Source: Microglena sp. YARC
Taxonomy: Eukaryota > Chlorophyta > Chlorophyceae > Chlamydomonadales > Chlamydomonadaceae
Reading direction: 5' to 3'
Length of the DNA: 64,000 nucleotides
Assembly (NCBI GenBank): GCA_022414725.1
Contig: JAJSRW010000171.1
Coordinates: 26,427-90,426 of the forward strand
Program-made: the position numbers and the translations under genes
Part shown: positions 50,338-64,000 of the stretch, piece after piece
How the letters are laid out: every line of letters begins with the position of its first letter
Position numbering within the stretch: the stretch's first letter is position 1
Notes under the pieces: model-generated
The model's database searches: none
The model's input: the letters and a program-made list of their open reading frames with translations, nothing else
Told to the model about the DNA's origin: nothing

Positions 50338-50440
50338 GACCGGCATATCATATAATGTTGACCAATGGCGAGTATGATATCATATGATATCTTACACCTT
50401 GCATCATATGATATTGTATATACATAGTCAGACTGCCTGA
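50338..50440 (+). mobile_element. Element flank that seeds satellite 2
   Basis: GACCGGCATATCATATAATG, TTGACCAATGGCGAGTATG and ATATCATATGATATC match the inverted element at 26413-26592 for about 65 bp outside the satellite unit. The sequence then passes directly into satellite monomers. It looks like the left end of a small dispersed element whose inner part was amplified. Confidence 0.7.
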
Positions 50441-53400
50441 TTTTTAGTAGTCACATGGCAACTTTTAGTCAGACTGCTGCATCATATGATATTGTATACA
50501 CATGGCAACTTTAGCCTAGTCAGACTGCCTGCATCATATGATATTGTATACACATGGCAACTTTAGCCTAGTCAGACTGCCTGCATCATATGATATTGTA
50601 TACACATGGCAACTTTAGCGATATTGTATACACATGGCAAACTTTAGCCTCAGACTGCCTGCATCATATGATATTGTATACACATGGCAACTTTAGCCTA
50701 GTCAGACTGCCTGCATCATATGATATTGTATACACATGGCAACTTTAGCCTAGTCAGACTGCCTGCATCATATGATATTGTATACACATGGCAACTTTAG
50801 CCTAGTCAGACTGCCTGCATCATATGATATTGTATACACATGGCAACTTTAGCCTAGTCAGACTGCCTGCATCATATGATATTGTATACACATGGCAACT
50901 TTAGCCTAGTCAGACTGCCTGCATCATATGATATTGTATACACATGGCAACTTTAGCCTAGTCAGACTGCCTGCATCATATGATATTGTATACACATGGC
51001 AACTTTAGCCTAGTCAGACTGCCTGCATCATATGATATTGTATACACATGGCAACTTTAGCCTAGTCAGACTGCCTGCATCATATGATATTGTATACACA
51101 TGGCAACTTTAGCCTAGTCAGACTGCCTGCATCATATGATATTGTATACACATGGCAACTTTAGCCTAGTCAGACTGCCTGCATCATATGATATTGTATA
51201 CACATGGCAACTTTAGCCTAGTCAGACTGCCTGCATCATATGATATTGTATACACATGGCAACTTTAGCCTAGTCAGACTGCCTGCATCATATGATATTG
51301 TATACACATGGCAACTTTAGCCTAGTCAGACTGCCTGCATCATATGATATTGTATACACATGGCAACTTTAGCCTAGTCAGACTGCCTGCATCATATGAT
51401 ATTGTATACACATGGCAACTTTAGCCTAGTCAGACTGCCTGCATCATATGATATTGTATACACATGGCAACTTTAGCCTAGTCAGACTGCCTGCATCATA
51501 TGATATTGTATACACATGGCAACTTTAGCCTAGTCAGACTGCCTGCATCATATGATATTGTATACACATGGCAACTTTAGCCTAGTCAGACTGCCTGCAT
51601 CATATGATATTGTATACACATGGCAACTTTAGCCTAGTCAGACTGCCTGCATCATATGATATTGTATACACATGGCAACTTTAGCCTAGTCAGACTGCCT
51701 GCATCATATGATATTGTATACACATGGCAACTTTAGCCTAGTCAGACTGCCTGCATCATATGATATTGTATACACATGGCAACTTTAGCCTAGTCAGACT
51801 GCCTGCATCATATGATATTGATATATACACATGGCAACTTTAGCCTAGTCAGACTGCCTGCATCATATGATATTGTATACACATGGCAACTTTAGCCTAG
51901 TCAGACTGCCTGCATCATATGATATTGTATACACATGGCAACTTTAGCCTAGTCAGACTGCCTGCATCATATGATATTGTATACACATGGCAACTTTAGC
52001 CTAGTCAGACTGCCTGCATCATATGATATTGTATTGACACATGGCAACTTTAGCCTAGTCAGACTGCCTGCATCATATGATATTGTATACACATGGCAAC
52101 TTTAGCCTAGTCAGACTGCCTGCATCATATGATATTGTATACACATGGCAACTTTAGCCTAGTCAGACTGCCCTGCATCATATGATATTGTATACACATG
52201 GCAACTTTAGCCTAGTCAGACTGCCTGCATCATATGATATTGTATACACATGGCAACTTTAGCCTAGTCAGACTGCCTGCATCATATGATATTGTATACA
52301 CATGGCAACTTTTAGCCTAGTCAGACTGCCTGCATCATATGATATTGTATACACATGGCAACTTTAGCCTAGTCAGACTGCCTGCATCATATGATATTGT
52401 ATACACATGGCAACTTTAGCCTAGTCAGACTGCCTGCATGCATCATGATATTGTATACACATGGCAACTTTAGCCTAGTCAGACTGCCTGCATCATATGA
52501 TATTGTATACACATGGCAACTTTAGCCTAGTCAGACTGCCTGCATCATATGATATTGTATACACATGGCAACTTTAGCCTAGTCAGACTGCCTGCATCAT
52601 ATGATATTGTATACACATGGCAACTTTAGCCATAGTCAGACTGCCTGCATCATATGATATTGTATACACATGGCAACTTTAGCCTAGTCAGACTGCCTGC
52701 ATCATATGATATTGTATACACATGGCAACTTTAGCCTAGTCAGACTGCCTGCATCATATGATATTGTATACACATGGCAACTTTAAGCCTAGTCAGACTG
52801 CCTGCATCATATGATATTGTATACACATGGCAACTTTAGCCTAGTCAGACTGCCTGCATCATATGATATTGTATACACATGGCAACTTTAGCCTAGTCAG
52901 ACTGCCTGCCTGCATCATATGATATTGTATACACATGGCAACTTTAGCCTAGTCAGACTGCCTGCATCATATGATATTGTAGATACACATGGCAACTTTA
53001 GCCTAGTCAGACTGCCTGCATCATATGATATTGTATACACATGGCAACTTTAGCCTAGTCAGACTGCCTGCATCATATGATATTGTATACACATGGCAAC
53101 TTTAGCCTAGTCAGACTGCCTGCATCATATGATATTGTATACACATGGCAACTTTAGCCTAGTCAGACTGCCTGCATCATATGATATTGTATACACATGG
53201 CAACTTTAGCCTAGTCAGACTGCCTGCATCATATGATATTGTATACACATGGCAACTTTAGCCTAGTCAGACTGCCTGCATCATATGATATTGTATACAC
53301 ATGGCAACTTTAGCCTAGTCAGACTGCCTGCATCATATGATATTGTATACACATGGCAACTTTAGCCTAGTCAGACTGCCTGCATCATATGATATTGTAT

Positions 53401-55060
53401 ACACATGGCAACTTTAGCCTAGTCAGACTGCCTGCATCATATGATATTGTATACACATGGCAACTTTAGCCTAGTCAGACTGCCTGCATCATATGATATT
53501 GTATACACATGGCAACTTTAGCCTAGTCAGACTGCCTGCATCATATGATATTGTATACACATGGCAACTTTAGCCTAGTCAGACTGCCTGCATCATATGA
53601 TATTGTATACACATGGCAACTTTAGCCTAGTCAGACTGCCTGCATCATATGATATTGTATACACATGGCAACTTTAGCCTAGTCAGACTGCCTGCATCAT
53701 ATGATATTGTATACACATGGCAACTTTAGCCTAGTCAGACTGCCTGCATCATATGATATTGTATACACATGGCAACTTTAGCCTAGTCAGACTGCCTGCA
53801 TCATATGATATTGTATACACATGGCAACTTTAGCCTAGTCAGACTGCCTGCATCATATGATATTGTATACACATGGCAACTTTAGCCTAGTCAGACTGCC
53901 TGCATCATATGATATTGTATACACATGGCAACTTTAGCCTAGTCAGACTGCCTGCATCATATGATATTGTATACACATGGCAACTTTAGCCTAGTCAGAC
54001 TGCCTGCATCATATGATTATTGTATACACATGGCAACTTTAGCCTAGTCAGACTGCCTGCATCATATGATATTGTATACACATGGCAACTTTAGCCTAGT
54101 CAGACTGCCTGCATCATATGATATTGTATACACAATGGCAACTTTAGCCTAGTCAGACTGCCTGCATCATATGATATTGTATACACATGGCAAACTTTAG
54201 CCTAGTCAGACTGCCTGCATCATATGATATTGTATACACATGGCAACTTTAGCCTAGTCAGACTGCCTGCATCATATGATATTGTATATACACATGGCAA
54301 CTTTAGCCTAGTCAGACTGCCTGCATCATATGATATTGTATACACATGGCAACTTTAGCCTAGTCAGACTGCCTGCATCATATGATATTGTATACACATG
54401 GCAACTTTAGCCTAGTCAGACTGCCTGCATCATATGATATTGTATACACATGGCAACTTTAGCCTAGTCAGACTGCCTGCATCATATGATATTGTATACA
54501 CATGGCAACTTTAGCCTAGTCAGACTGCCTGCATCATATGATATTGTATACACATGGCAACTTTAGCCTAGTCAGACTGCCTGCATCATATGATATTGTA
54601 TACACATGGCAACTTTAGCCTAGTCAGACTGCCTGCATCATATGATATTGTATACACATGGCAACTTTAGCCTAGTCAGACTGCCTGCATCATATGATAT
54701 TGTATACACATGGCAACTTTAGCCTAGTCAGACTGCCTGCATCATATGATATTGTATACACATGGCAACTTTAGCCTAGTCAGACTGCCTGCAATCATAT
54801 GATATTGTATACACATGGCAACTTTAGCCTAGTCAGACTGCCTGCATCATATGATATTGTATACACATGGCAACTTTTAGCTAGTCAGACTGCCTGCATC
54901 ATATGATATTGTATACACATGCAACTTTAGCCTAGTCAGACTGCCTGCATCATATGATTATTGTATACACATGGCAAACTTTAGCCTAGTCAGACTGCCT
55001 GCATCATATGATATTGTATACACATGGCAACTTTAGCCTAGTCAGAACTGCCTGCATCAT
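50400..55060 (+). repeat. Satellite array 2, 52-bp unit, clean part
   Basis: About 90 near-identical copies of a 52-bp unit: CATCATATGATATTGTATAC, ACATGGCAACTTTAGCCTAG, TCAGACTGCCTG. It contains TCATATGA and GTATAC palindromes. Occasional single-base indels break the period. No open frame survives, because 52 is not divisible by 3. Confidence 0.97.
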
Positions 55061-58000
55061 ATGATATTGTATTGCAACTAATTCACATGGCATCATGGCT
55101 TTAGCCTAGTCAGTCAGACTGCAACTGCCTAGTCTCATATGATATTGTATACACATGGCAACTTTATAGCCTAGTATTGTATACACATGACTTTAGCCTG
55201 CAGACTCATCATATAATATTGTATACACAATGGCAACTTGCCTAGTCACATCATGGCAACTTTAGCCTAGTCAGACTGCTGCATCATATGATATTGATAT
55301 ACACATGGCAACTTTAGCCTAGTCAGACTGCCTGCATCATATGATATTGTATACACATGGCAACTTTAGCCTAGTCAGACTGCCTGCAGGGCAACTTTAG
55401 CCTAGTCAGACTGCCTGCATCATATATATTGTATACACATGGCAACTTTAGCCTAGTCAGACTGCCTGCATCATATGATATTGTATACACATGGCAACTT
55501 TATCCTAGTCAGACTGCCTGCATCATATGATATTGTATACACATGGAACTGCCTAGTCAGACTGCCTGCCATCATATGATATTGTATACACATGCAACTT
55601 TAGCCTAGTCAGACTGCCTGCATCATATGATATTGTATACACATGGCCAACTTTAGCCTAGTCAGACTGCCTGCATCATATGATATTGTATACACATGGC
55701 AACTTTAGCCTAGTCAGACTGCCTGCATCATATGATATTGTAATACACATGGCAACTTTAGCCTAGTCAGACTGCCTGCATCATATGATATTGTATACAC
55801 ATGGCAACTTAGCCTAGTCAGACTGCCTGCATCATATGATATTGTATACACATGGCAACTTTTAGCCTAGTCAGACTGCCTGCATCATATGATATTGTAT
55901 ACACATGGCAACTTAGCCTAGTCAGACTGCCTGCATCATATGATATTGTATACACATGGCAACTTTAGCCTAGTCAGACTGCCTGCATCATATGATATTG
56001 TATACACATGGCAACTTTTAGCCTAGTCAGACTGCCTGCATCATATGATATTGTATACACATGGCAACTTTAGCCTAGTCAGACTGCCTGCATCATATGA
56101 TATTGTATACACATGGCAACTTTAGCCTAGTCAGACTGCCTGCTCATATGATATTGTATACACATGGCAACTTTAGCCTAGTCAGACTGCCTGCATCATA
56201 TGATATTGTATACACATGGCAACTTTAGCCTAGTCAGACTGCCCTGCATCATATGATATTGTATACACATGGCATTTAGCCTAAGTCAGATGCTGCATCA
56301 TATGATATGTATACACATGGCAATTTAGCCTAGTCAGACCTTATATGCACATGGTTTAGGCCTCAGTCCAGAACTGCCTGCATTCATATGATATATGTAT
56401 ACACATGGCAACTTTAGCCTAGTCAGACTGCCTTTACCAACATATGATATTGTATACACATCACTTTGGTCATTTAGCCTAGTCAGATGCCTGCAAAAAT
56501 CTCATAATGAGGTATTACTATACACATGGCAACTTTAGCCTATCAGACTGCCTGCATCATATATGATATTGTATACACATGGCAACTTTAGCCTAGTCAG
56601 ACTGCCTGCATCATATTGATATTGTATACACATGGGCAACTTTATAGTCAGTCTGCCTGCCATCATATGATATTGTATACACATGGCAACTTTAGCTACT
56701 AGTCAGACTGCCTGCATCATAATGATATTATACAACATGTAGCTACACATGCATCATTGGTATTGTATACAACTTAGCCTAGTCAGACTGCCTGCATAGC
56801 ATAATATTTGTAACAACATGGCACTTTAGCCTATCAGACTGCCTGCATCATATGAATATTGTATACACATGGCAACTTTAGCCTAAGTCAGACTGCCTGC
56901 ATCATACGACATGATATTGTATATACAATGAACTTAGCCTAGCAACTCTTGCTCATCATGATTATCGGATACCCTGGCAACTATTTAAGGCTCTAGTCAG
57001 ACTGCTCTTGCATCATATGGCTATTTGATACACATGGCCAACTTTAAGTCACCTAGTCAGACTGCCTGCATCATATGCACTGCGAACTTTAGCCTAGTCA
57101 GCACTGCCCTGCATTCCCAAGATCATCTCGTATGATAATGTGTATACACATTGCAACTTGTAGCCTAGTCAGAAAACTGCCTGACACATCATATGATATT
57201 GTATACACACTGGGGCAAACTTTAGCCTGAGCCTAAGTCAGACTCTCTGATCATATGATATTGAGTACACATGGCACATTTAGCCTACTGCATCATATGA
57301 CTAATTGTTTACACCATGGCACATTTATAGTCCTAGTACGCACTGCCTGCATCAATGATATGTATACTGGGACTGGGACACACTTTACACGCCTAGTCAG
57401 ACTGAGAGCTGACATCACTATGATATTGTATACACATGGCCACAAGTTATATGCCATAGTAAGCACTGTCCACTTCACTAGCCTGAGTCAACCTGCCTGC
57501 ATCATATGAATTGTTTACACATGGACTTTAGCCTAGCTCAACTGACCTGCCTCAATGATCATTAGAATTGTATACACTAGTCAACTTGTAGCCGAGCAGA
57601 CTGCAGACTGCCATCATTATGATATCGTATACACATGGCAACTTGGCAACTTTAAGCCTTAGTCGACTGCCTGCTATCATTGATACACATGGACAGAGCT
57701 TCTAACAGCTTTCAGACTTGCCTGCATCATAGGATAACTTGTATCACTACTCTGGCAACTCTTAGCACCTAGTCAGACTGCCTGATCATATGATTTATTG
57801 TATACACATGGCAACTTGAGCATGTCAGACTGTGCATCATATGACACATTTGGTATAACTGCTGCTCATATCGTGGCACTTTAATGTTGAATTAACCTCA
57901 TGGGGTGTAGCCTAGTCCTGCTGTAGTTCATATAGATAAAAAGTTAGTAAGTATATCACACGACTTAAAGTAGGTAGGGCACATGGCAACTCTTAGCCTT

Positions 58001-61000
58001 TAGTCGAGACATGCTTATGTGCATGTCATTCATATGATATTGGTTGTACACATGGCAACAGATTTAGAGTGGCCTGCCTACATGACTGCTTTGCACAATT
58101 AATGATTTTGAAGCACAATTTTGGTCAACTTTAGACCTCGGTCTAGTAACTGAAGCTGCATCACATATGATGATTTTGATATTAGGAGCAACATGTGCAA
58201 TTCTATTTTATGCAGACTGGCCGTGCAGTCATTGTGATAGAAAGTTGTATACAGAGCATGGGGCATACTTTTATTTTTAGCTCTTAGATGCAGAATTGGG
58301 GCTGCATGATATTGAATAATATGTGATTTTGTATTTGATGCGGCACATGGCAGTAGATCAGACTGCGCTGACCATCATATGTATACAATGATAAGCCTGA
58401 GTGTGTCCTGCATACACATTGCAACTTTAGCCTAGTAGACTGCCTGACATCAATAATGTATTGATACACATGGCAACTTTTAGCCTAGTCAGACTGCCTC
58501 ATCATATCGATATTGTATACCAATGGCCAACTTTAGCCTAGTCAAGACTGCCTGCATCATATTGATATTGTATACACATGCGAACTGTAGCCTAGTCAGA
58601 CTGCCTGCATTAGGATGATATTGTATACACATGGCCAACTTTAGCCTAGTCAGATGCCTGCAATCATATGATATTGTATACACCATGGAACATTTTTAGC
58701 CTAGTCAGAATGCTTGCACTCATATTGATATTGTAATAGCAACATGCAACTTTAGCCTAGATCAGACTGCCTGCATCATATAGATATTGTAACACATTGG
58801 CAACTTTAGCCTAGTCAGACTGACCTGCCATCATATGAATATGTAACACAGGCAAACTTTAGCTAGTCAGCTGCCTGCCATCATATGAATTGTATACAGC
58901 ATGGCAACTTAGCCTAGTCAGACTTCTGCATCATATGATATTTGATTACACTGGCAACTATTACCTAGTCAGATGCCTGGCATCAATATTGATAATTGTA
59001 ATAACACATGGCACTTTAGCTAGGCAGACTGCCTGATTCATATGATATTTGTAATACACATGGCAACTTTAGCCTAGCGCGTGAGTGCGAGCGTGCGCGT
59101 GCGAGTGCACTACGATCAGGTGGTGAGTGAGCGAGCGATGGCCAACTTTAGCACATATAAGTCAGACTGCCTGCGCGAGCATATGCTGATATTGTATAAC
59201 ACATAGGCAACTTAGGCCTAGTCAGACTGCCTGTATCATATGATTATTGTTATACACATGGCAACTTTTAGCCTAGTCCAGACTGCCTGCTCATACTCAT
59301 ATTGTATAACATGGCAACCTTTAGCCCTAGTCAGACTGCCTGTATATGATATTGCTATACACACTGGCCTCTCCCTCATACTGCATATATTGTATCACCT
59401 TAACTTCTCCTGCGACTCGCCCTCGAGCGAGCAAACTTACTCCAGTCACTAACTTAGTAATCCAAGCAGTCACATACTGATATAGTTGCTGACTCTAGTC
59501 AGTAATATACCTCAAATATCATCACCATAGTTTGCCGATTTGGTCCACAACACACCTGGGCCGACTCTCTCGGCTCACACGCGTGTCGCTCTCCATATTA
59601 TAGATGCTGGACATAATATACACACATAATAGAATATGTGGCGAGACTCACGAAGAAGCCATAAGTGAGCCCTGAGCCTAGTCAGACTGCCTGGATCTCC
59701 GTTGCTCATAAACTCTGACTGACCAGCGCATCGAGCCTACGTTGTCAATAAAGGCCTGTCCCGAGTACTGCCTGCTTGAAATATAGCCATGGATCAGTTT
59801 GGTACATATATACATATATAACGAGCTCTCTGTCCTGACCTGAGTATGCACTCGCACTGCTAGTGGAGTCTCTGGCACTCAAGAATGAGGCTATGAGATA
59901 TATAGCTCCACGAGTACCGAGCCCTGAGTACTTCTCGATGAAGTGCGCGTGACTGCGTGCTCAATAAGCATATGAGCCAATGCTTCCCGCTAAGAGCGTG
60001 GCGTGTGGTCAGCCTAAGCGGTATGCACTGCTCTCTCCGTATTATTCTGCGCGCGCGCGTATCCATCAATCAAACACATCGGAGACTTTCTGAGCCCTAC
60101 TCCCAGACCATGCCTTCGACTGATCTCTTTGTGCCTATCCTCCATACGTGGTGCGACTGATGCAAAACCTTCTAGCCTAAGTCCAGCGCAACCTGACCAA
60201 AAGGACTACTCATGCCAGTAGTCGCTGATAAGCGCGAGTGGTTAATGCCGCTCTCATGATCTGCCGAGACTGCTTAGCCTAGTGCACGACCTAGGCGCTC
60301 ATAGGATCAGTGACTTGTCGCGAGATGAGTACTATAACAACGTACTATGACTAAGCTCGTTCCTAGTTCAGACTCACAGCTCTCTGCTCTAGCCATGCTT
60401 GGCGATTATGACACACTATGATTGTATTATATGGGTCAACTTTAGTTCCCAGGACGTGAGCCCGTGCACTCATATGCCATATGTCACTACAGCATGGCAA
60501 CTTTAGCCTACGTCAGATGCCTGCTCAATATAGATATTGTTATATACATGGCATTACTTTGAGCCTAGTCAGCAGCTCCATTGCCTATCCTAAATAGTGA
60601 GTTCCAATACTGATAAATCACCACACCACTCCCCCCTCCGACCGCTCAGACCACTTAGCCTCGCGCGATAATATGATATTGTCATACACATGGTAACTTG
60701 TAGGCACTATCATGAGTGATGCCTGAGTGTGCGGCGTGCGATACATATGCGGTGCATAGTCACTACACCATGGCAAACTTTAGCCTTACGTCCACATACA
60801 CACTGGTCATGTCACTCCTAATGGAGTGCACTCTACTCACTCATGAGAGCTCCCTCGCTCTGCCTGCATCAAGCTCTAAGTCATCGTGCACGTGTGAACT
60901 CTTCGCTCCGAGCTAACACTGTCTCCGCTCTCAACTAGTTTAGCCATGGCGATAGCACGTTACACACTCTCTCGCTATCATCCCGCTGCACTATGTATAC

Positions 61001-64000
61001 ACATGCAACTTGCCTAGTCAGACTGCCTGCCATCATATGATATTGTATACACATCTCTCTCTCTCAGAGCTGCCGCTGCAATATACACATTGCATACCCT
61101 ATCGTATATGACAGCATGCGCACTATAGCCTATGAGTCCGAGACTCCCTGCGATCACTCAGTGACTATTGTATACCACACTCCTATCCATAGTCTAGACT
61201 GCCTGCATCGATACTTCGGAATTATACACATTGGCAACTTTAAGCCCTAGTCAGACTGTCCTGCATCATATGATATTTGTAACACATGGCAACTTTAGCC
61301 TTCAGTTCAAGGACCTCGCCTTCGCATCATATGATATTCGTATACACATGACATGTGTGTATGCCTAGTTTCGACTGGCCCCGAATGCATTTTCAATATG
61401 ATATTGTATACACATGGCAAACTTAAAGCCTAGTTCAGACTGCCTGCATCATATGATTGATTGTATACACATGCAACTTCTTAAGCCTAGTCAGACTGCC
61501 TGCACATCATATGATTTGTATGACACATTGGCACAACGTTCCTTCCATAGCTTCTCGCATGACTGCCTGCATCATAGTGCAGATAATGACTTAGCAATTG
61601 GCAGACTTATACTCGCTCAGTTCCAAGAGCGGGCCTTACGTCTCTCCTCATATAGATATTGATATACAGGGCATCGGCAACTCATAGCCCTGCAGTTCCA
61701 GGCACTGCCCTGCCATCATAATTCTATATTGTATACATTATCCTATGCAACATGTAGCCCTAGTCAGACATGCCTGGTGTCATTATATGACTTTTCGTAT
61801 ACACCATGGGCCAAACTCTCTCAGCCTAAGTCAGACTGCATCCTTGCGCTCCCATCATTGATTTTGGTGGCCTACTGAATAGCTATACTTTGATCGAAGA
61901 ACATCTACACATAGTGATAGAGACACATGTGTGCAGAGTTGAAGTGTGAGAATTACTATAGCCATTACTTCATTGATGATAATATAGCGTGAAACTGTGT
62001 ATTGAATGATCTCCGAGCAAGCGTATTTCACATGCCTTGCTTCCGACCCTTGTGTGGTTTAAGGCTAGCGAATATAGATGCGACTCAGAGAGATGAGAAA
62101 AGCGCATAGACTGTGTAGATATACACCATGGGTCGACGCTCTCTGAGACATCTCTCTCGTGACTTATCTTCTTGCGATCGTTTACACGCTAAATCTTGCG
62201 AATATACTACAATGGTGAATCCTCTTATTCAGTAGCGACACTCAAGTCATGGTACCTGCTCTCCCTCCTCATTTAAGTATGGTACTTTTTGAATACACAA
62301 GTGGCGGCAGTTCTCTCTCTATCCCTACTGATGTTTTTGAGGACAACTCAAAAATGGATCGTTAAATTGTTCTTTAATGGCCGTGCAAGGGTTGTTGAAG
62401 ACATGATTATTCTGTGTAGTAATTCAAATATAAAAAAAAAAAACTAGTGTGGGTAATAGTGTCTTAACAAATGGTGCAAGACTTTAGTACCTAAGATACC
62501 AGCTGCGGTCTGCTACACTCCGCCTATTGCACAATCATGGTCTTATGACATCAATAGACTATAATCTATTTTTTGTAGTACTCTATAAGTACATAGTGCT
62601 TGACCACTCTGCATCATTTCATTTACTTGGAATGATACTCTGTAATAACATCATCCATCGCACATATAGCTCGCGACTCAAAGTATCCAGACGACTGCAC
62701 TTGTCGTATCTTTGAATCTGATATGGTGACTACAACACTGGCACACTTTCGCTCACGTCAAGCATAAGCCATCTGCACACTCATGATAGATATCCCTGAT
62801 ATACACTGGCCAACTTTAAGACCTAAGTCAGGACTGAACCGCATCATATGGTATTGTATGACACATGGGCAACTTAGCCTAGTCAGACTGGCCTGCATCA
62901 TCATGATATTGTTAACACATGGCAACTTTAGCCTAGTCAGACTGCCTGCATCATATGGATATTGTATGACACATGGCAACTTTAGCTAGTTCAGCTGCCT
63001 GCATCATATGGATATTGTATACACATGGCAACTTAGCGTAGGTCAGACTGCCGTGCATCATATGCATATTGTATACACATGGCAAACTTTAGGCCTAGTC
63101 AGACTGCCTGACTCATATGATATTGTTATTTACACATTGCAAACCTTAGCCTAGTCAGACTGCCGTGCATCATATTGAATATTGTATACACATTTGGCAA
63201 CTTTTTAGCCTAGTCAGGACTGCCTGCATCATATGATATGTGTATACACATGCAACTTTAGCCTAGTTCAGACTGCCTGTGCCATCATTATGATATGGTC
63301 TAGTACGACAGTGGTTGGCCAACTTAGCTAGTCAGACTGCCTGCATCATTGATATTGTATACACATAGGCAACTTTAGCCTAGTCAGACTGGCCTGCATC
63401 ATATTGATATTGATTATACACATAGGCAACTTAGCCTAAGTCAGACTGCTGCATTTCATATGATATTGTATACACATGGAACCTTTAGCCTAGTCAGACT
63501 GCACTGCATCATATGAGTATTGGTATACCACATGGGGCAACTTTAGCCTAGTCAGACTTGCCTGCATCATATGATATGTATACACATGGCAACTTTAGCT
63601 AGTCAGACTGCCTGCCATTCATATGATATTGTATTACACATGGCAAACTTTAGGCCTAGTCAGACTGCCTTTGCATCATATGATATTGTTATACACATTG
63701 CAACTTTAGCCTGAGTCGACTGCCTGCTCATATGATATTGTATTACCACATGGCAACTTAGCCTCAGTCAGACTGCCTGCATCATATGATTATTGTATAC
63801 ACATGGCAACTTAGGCCTAGTCAGACTTGCCTGCCATCATATGATATTGTTACACAGGCAACTTTGAGCCTAGTCCAGACTGCCTGATCATACTGATATT
63901 GTATAAGCATGGCAACTTTAAGCCTAGTCAGACTGCCTGCATTCATATGATATTGTATAACATGGCACTTTAAGCCTTAGTCAGACGCCTGGCATCATCA
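55061..64000 (+). repeat. Satellite array 2, degraded part to the window end
   Basis: The same unit continues with rising disorder. 55.1-56.2 kb has scattered indels; 56.2-57.9 kb has an indel or scramble in almost every unit. 57.9-58.3, 59.4-60.4 and 61.8-62.75 kb are hardly recognisable, and 62.8-64.0 kb is again readable but indel-rich. Changes are mainly insertions and deletions of one to a few bases, not substitutions. Short ORFs here are meaningless. Confidence 0.9.

Noticed and set aside
59240..62989. ORFs of 60-82 codons in the degraded end of satellite 2
   Set aside because: They are scrambled satellite with random stop spacing, likely affected by sequencing error.

Overview
This window is nuclear DNA of a eukaryote, most likely a green alga or a related member of the green plant lineage. 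Three spliced protein-coding genes can be read. Their proteins look plant-like: an ATG6/Beclin-1 homologue, a plastid- or mitochondrion-targeted rhodanese-domain protein with a catalytic-type Cys loop, and the start of a TM9SF/nonaspanin (EMP70) protein. Introns are canonical GT-AG, there are several dispersed short element families, and most of the bases are tandem repeats. I cannot name the species from sequence alone; a repeat-rich prasinophyte-like or other green alga would fit.

Layout. 1-12082 is a nearly pure 48-bp satellite. 12.1-14.4 kb holds tRNA-derived SINEs and other short dispersed elements. 15164-22936 (minus strand) holds five in-phase exons of the rhodanese gene, separated by minisatellites. 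22.9-29.1 kb is intergenic, with a 127-bp array grown from the rhodanese start exon and large (GTT)n and (CCA)n tracts. 29179-45709 (plus strand) is an 11-exon ATG6/Beclin-1 gene spread over about 16.5 kb. 45.7-48.9 kb holds nonautonomous hAT-like elements. 48927-49363 (plus) holds the first two TM9SF exons. About 50.34-64.0 kb is a 52-bp satellite, clean to about 55 kb and then increasingly riddled with indels to the window end. The remaining TM9SF exons are not seen and would lie beyond it.

The most unusual feature is how the introns are built. At more than ten splice junctions the junction itself (exon edge plus splice site plus adjacent intron) has been copied repeatedly into the flanking intron. 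Acceptor-side copies (exon heads) lie upstream of the true exon and donor-side copies (exon tails) lie downstream. This holds in both the Beclin and rhodanese genes and makes up much of their introns. Several copies carry intact splice sites, some exons have their good acceptor in one copy and their good reading frame in another, and one Beclin exon also occurs in inverted orientation.

The three genes are not obviously functionally linked. The rhodanese and Beclin genes are divergent; Beclin and TM9SF are in tandem. Single-base frame problems in Beclin exons 2, 6 and 7 mean it is either a decaying gene or has uncorrected long-read errors. The indel-rich right end of the window makes the error explanation credible.
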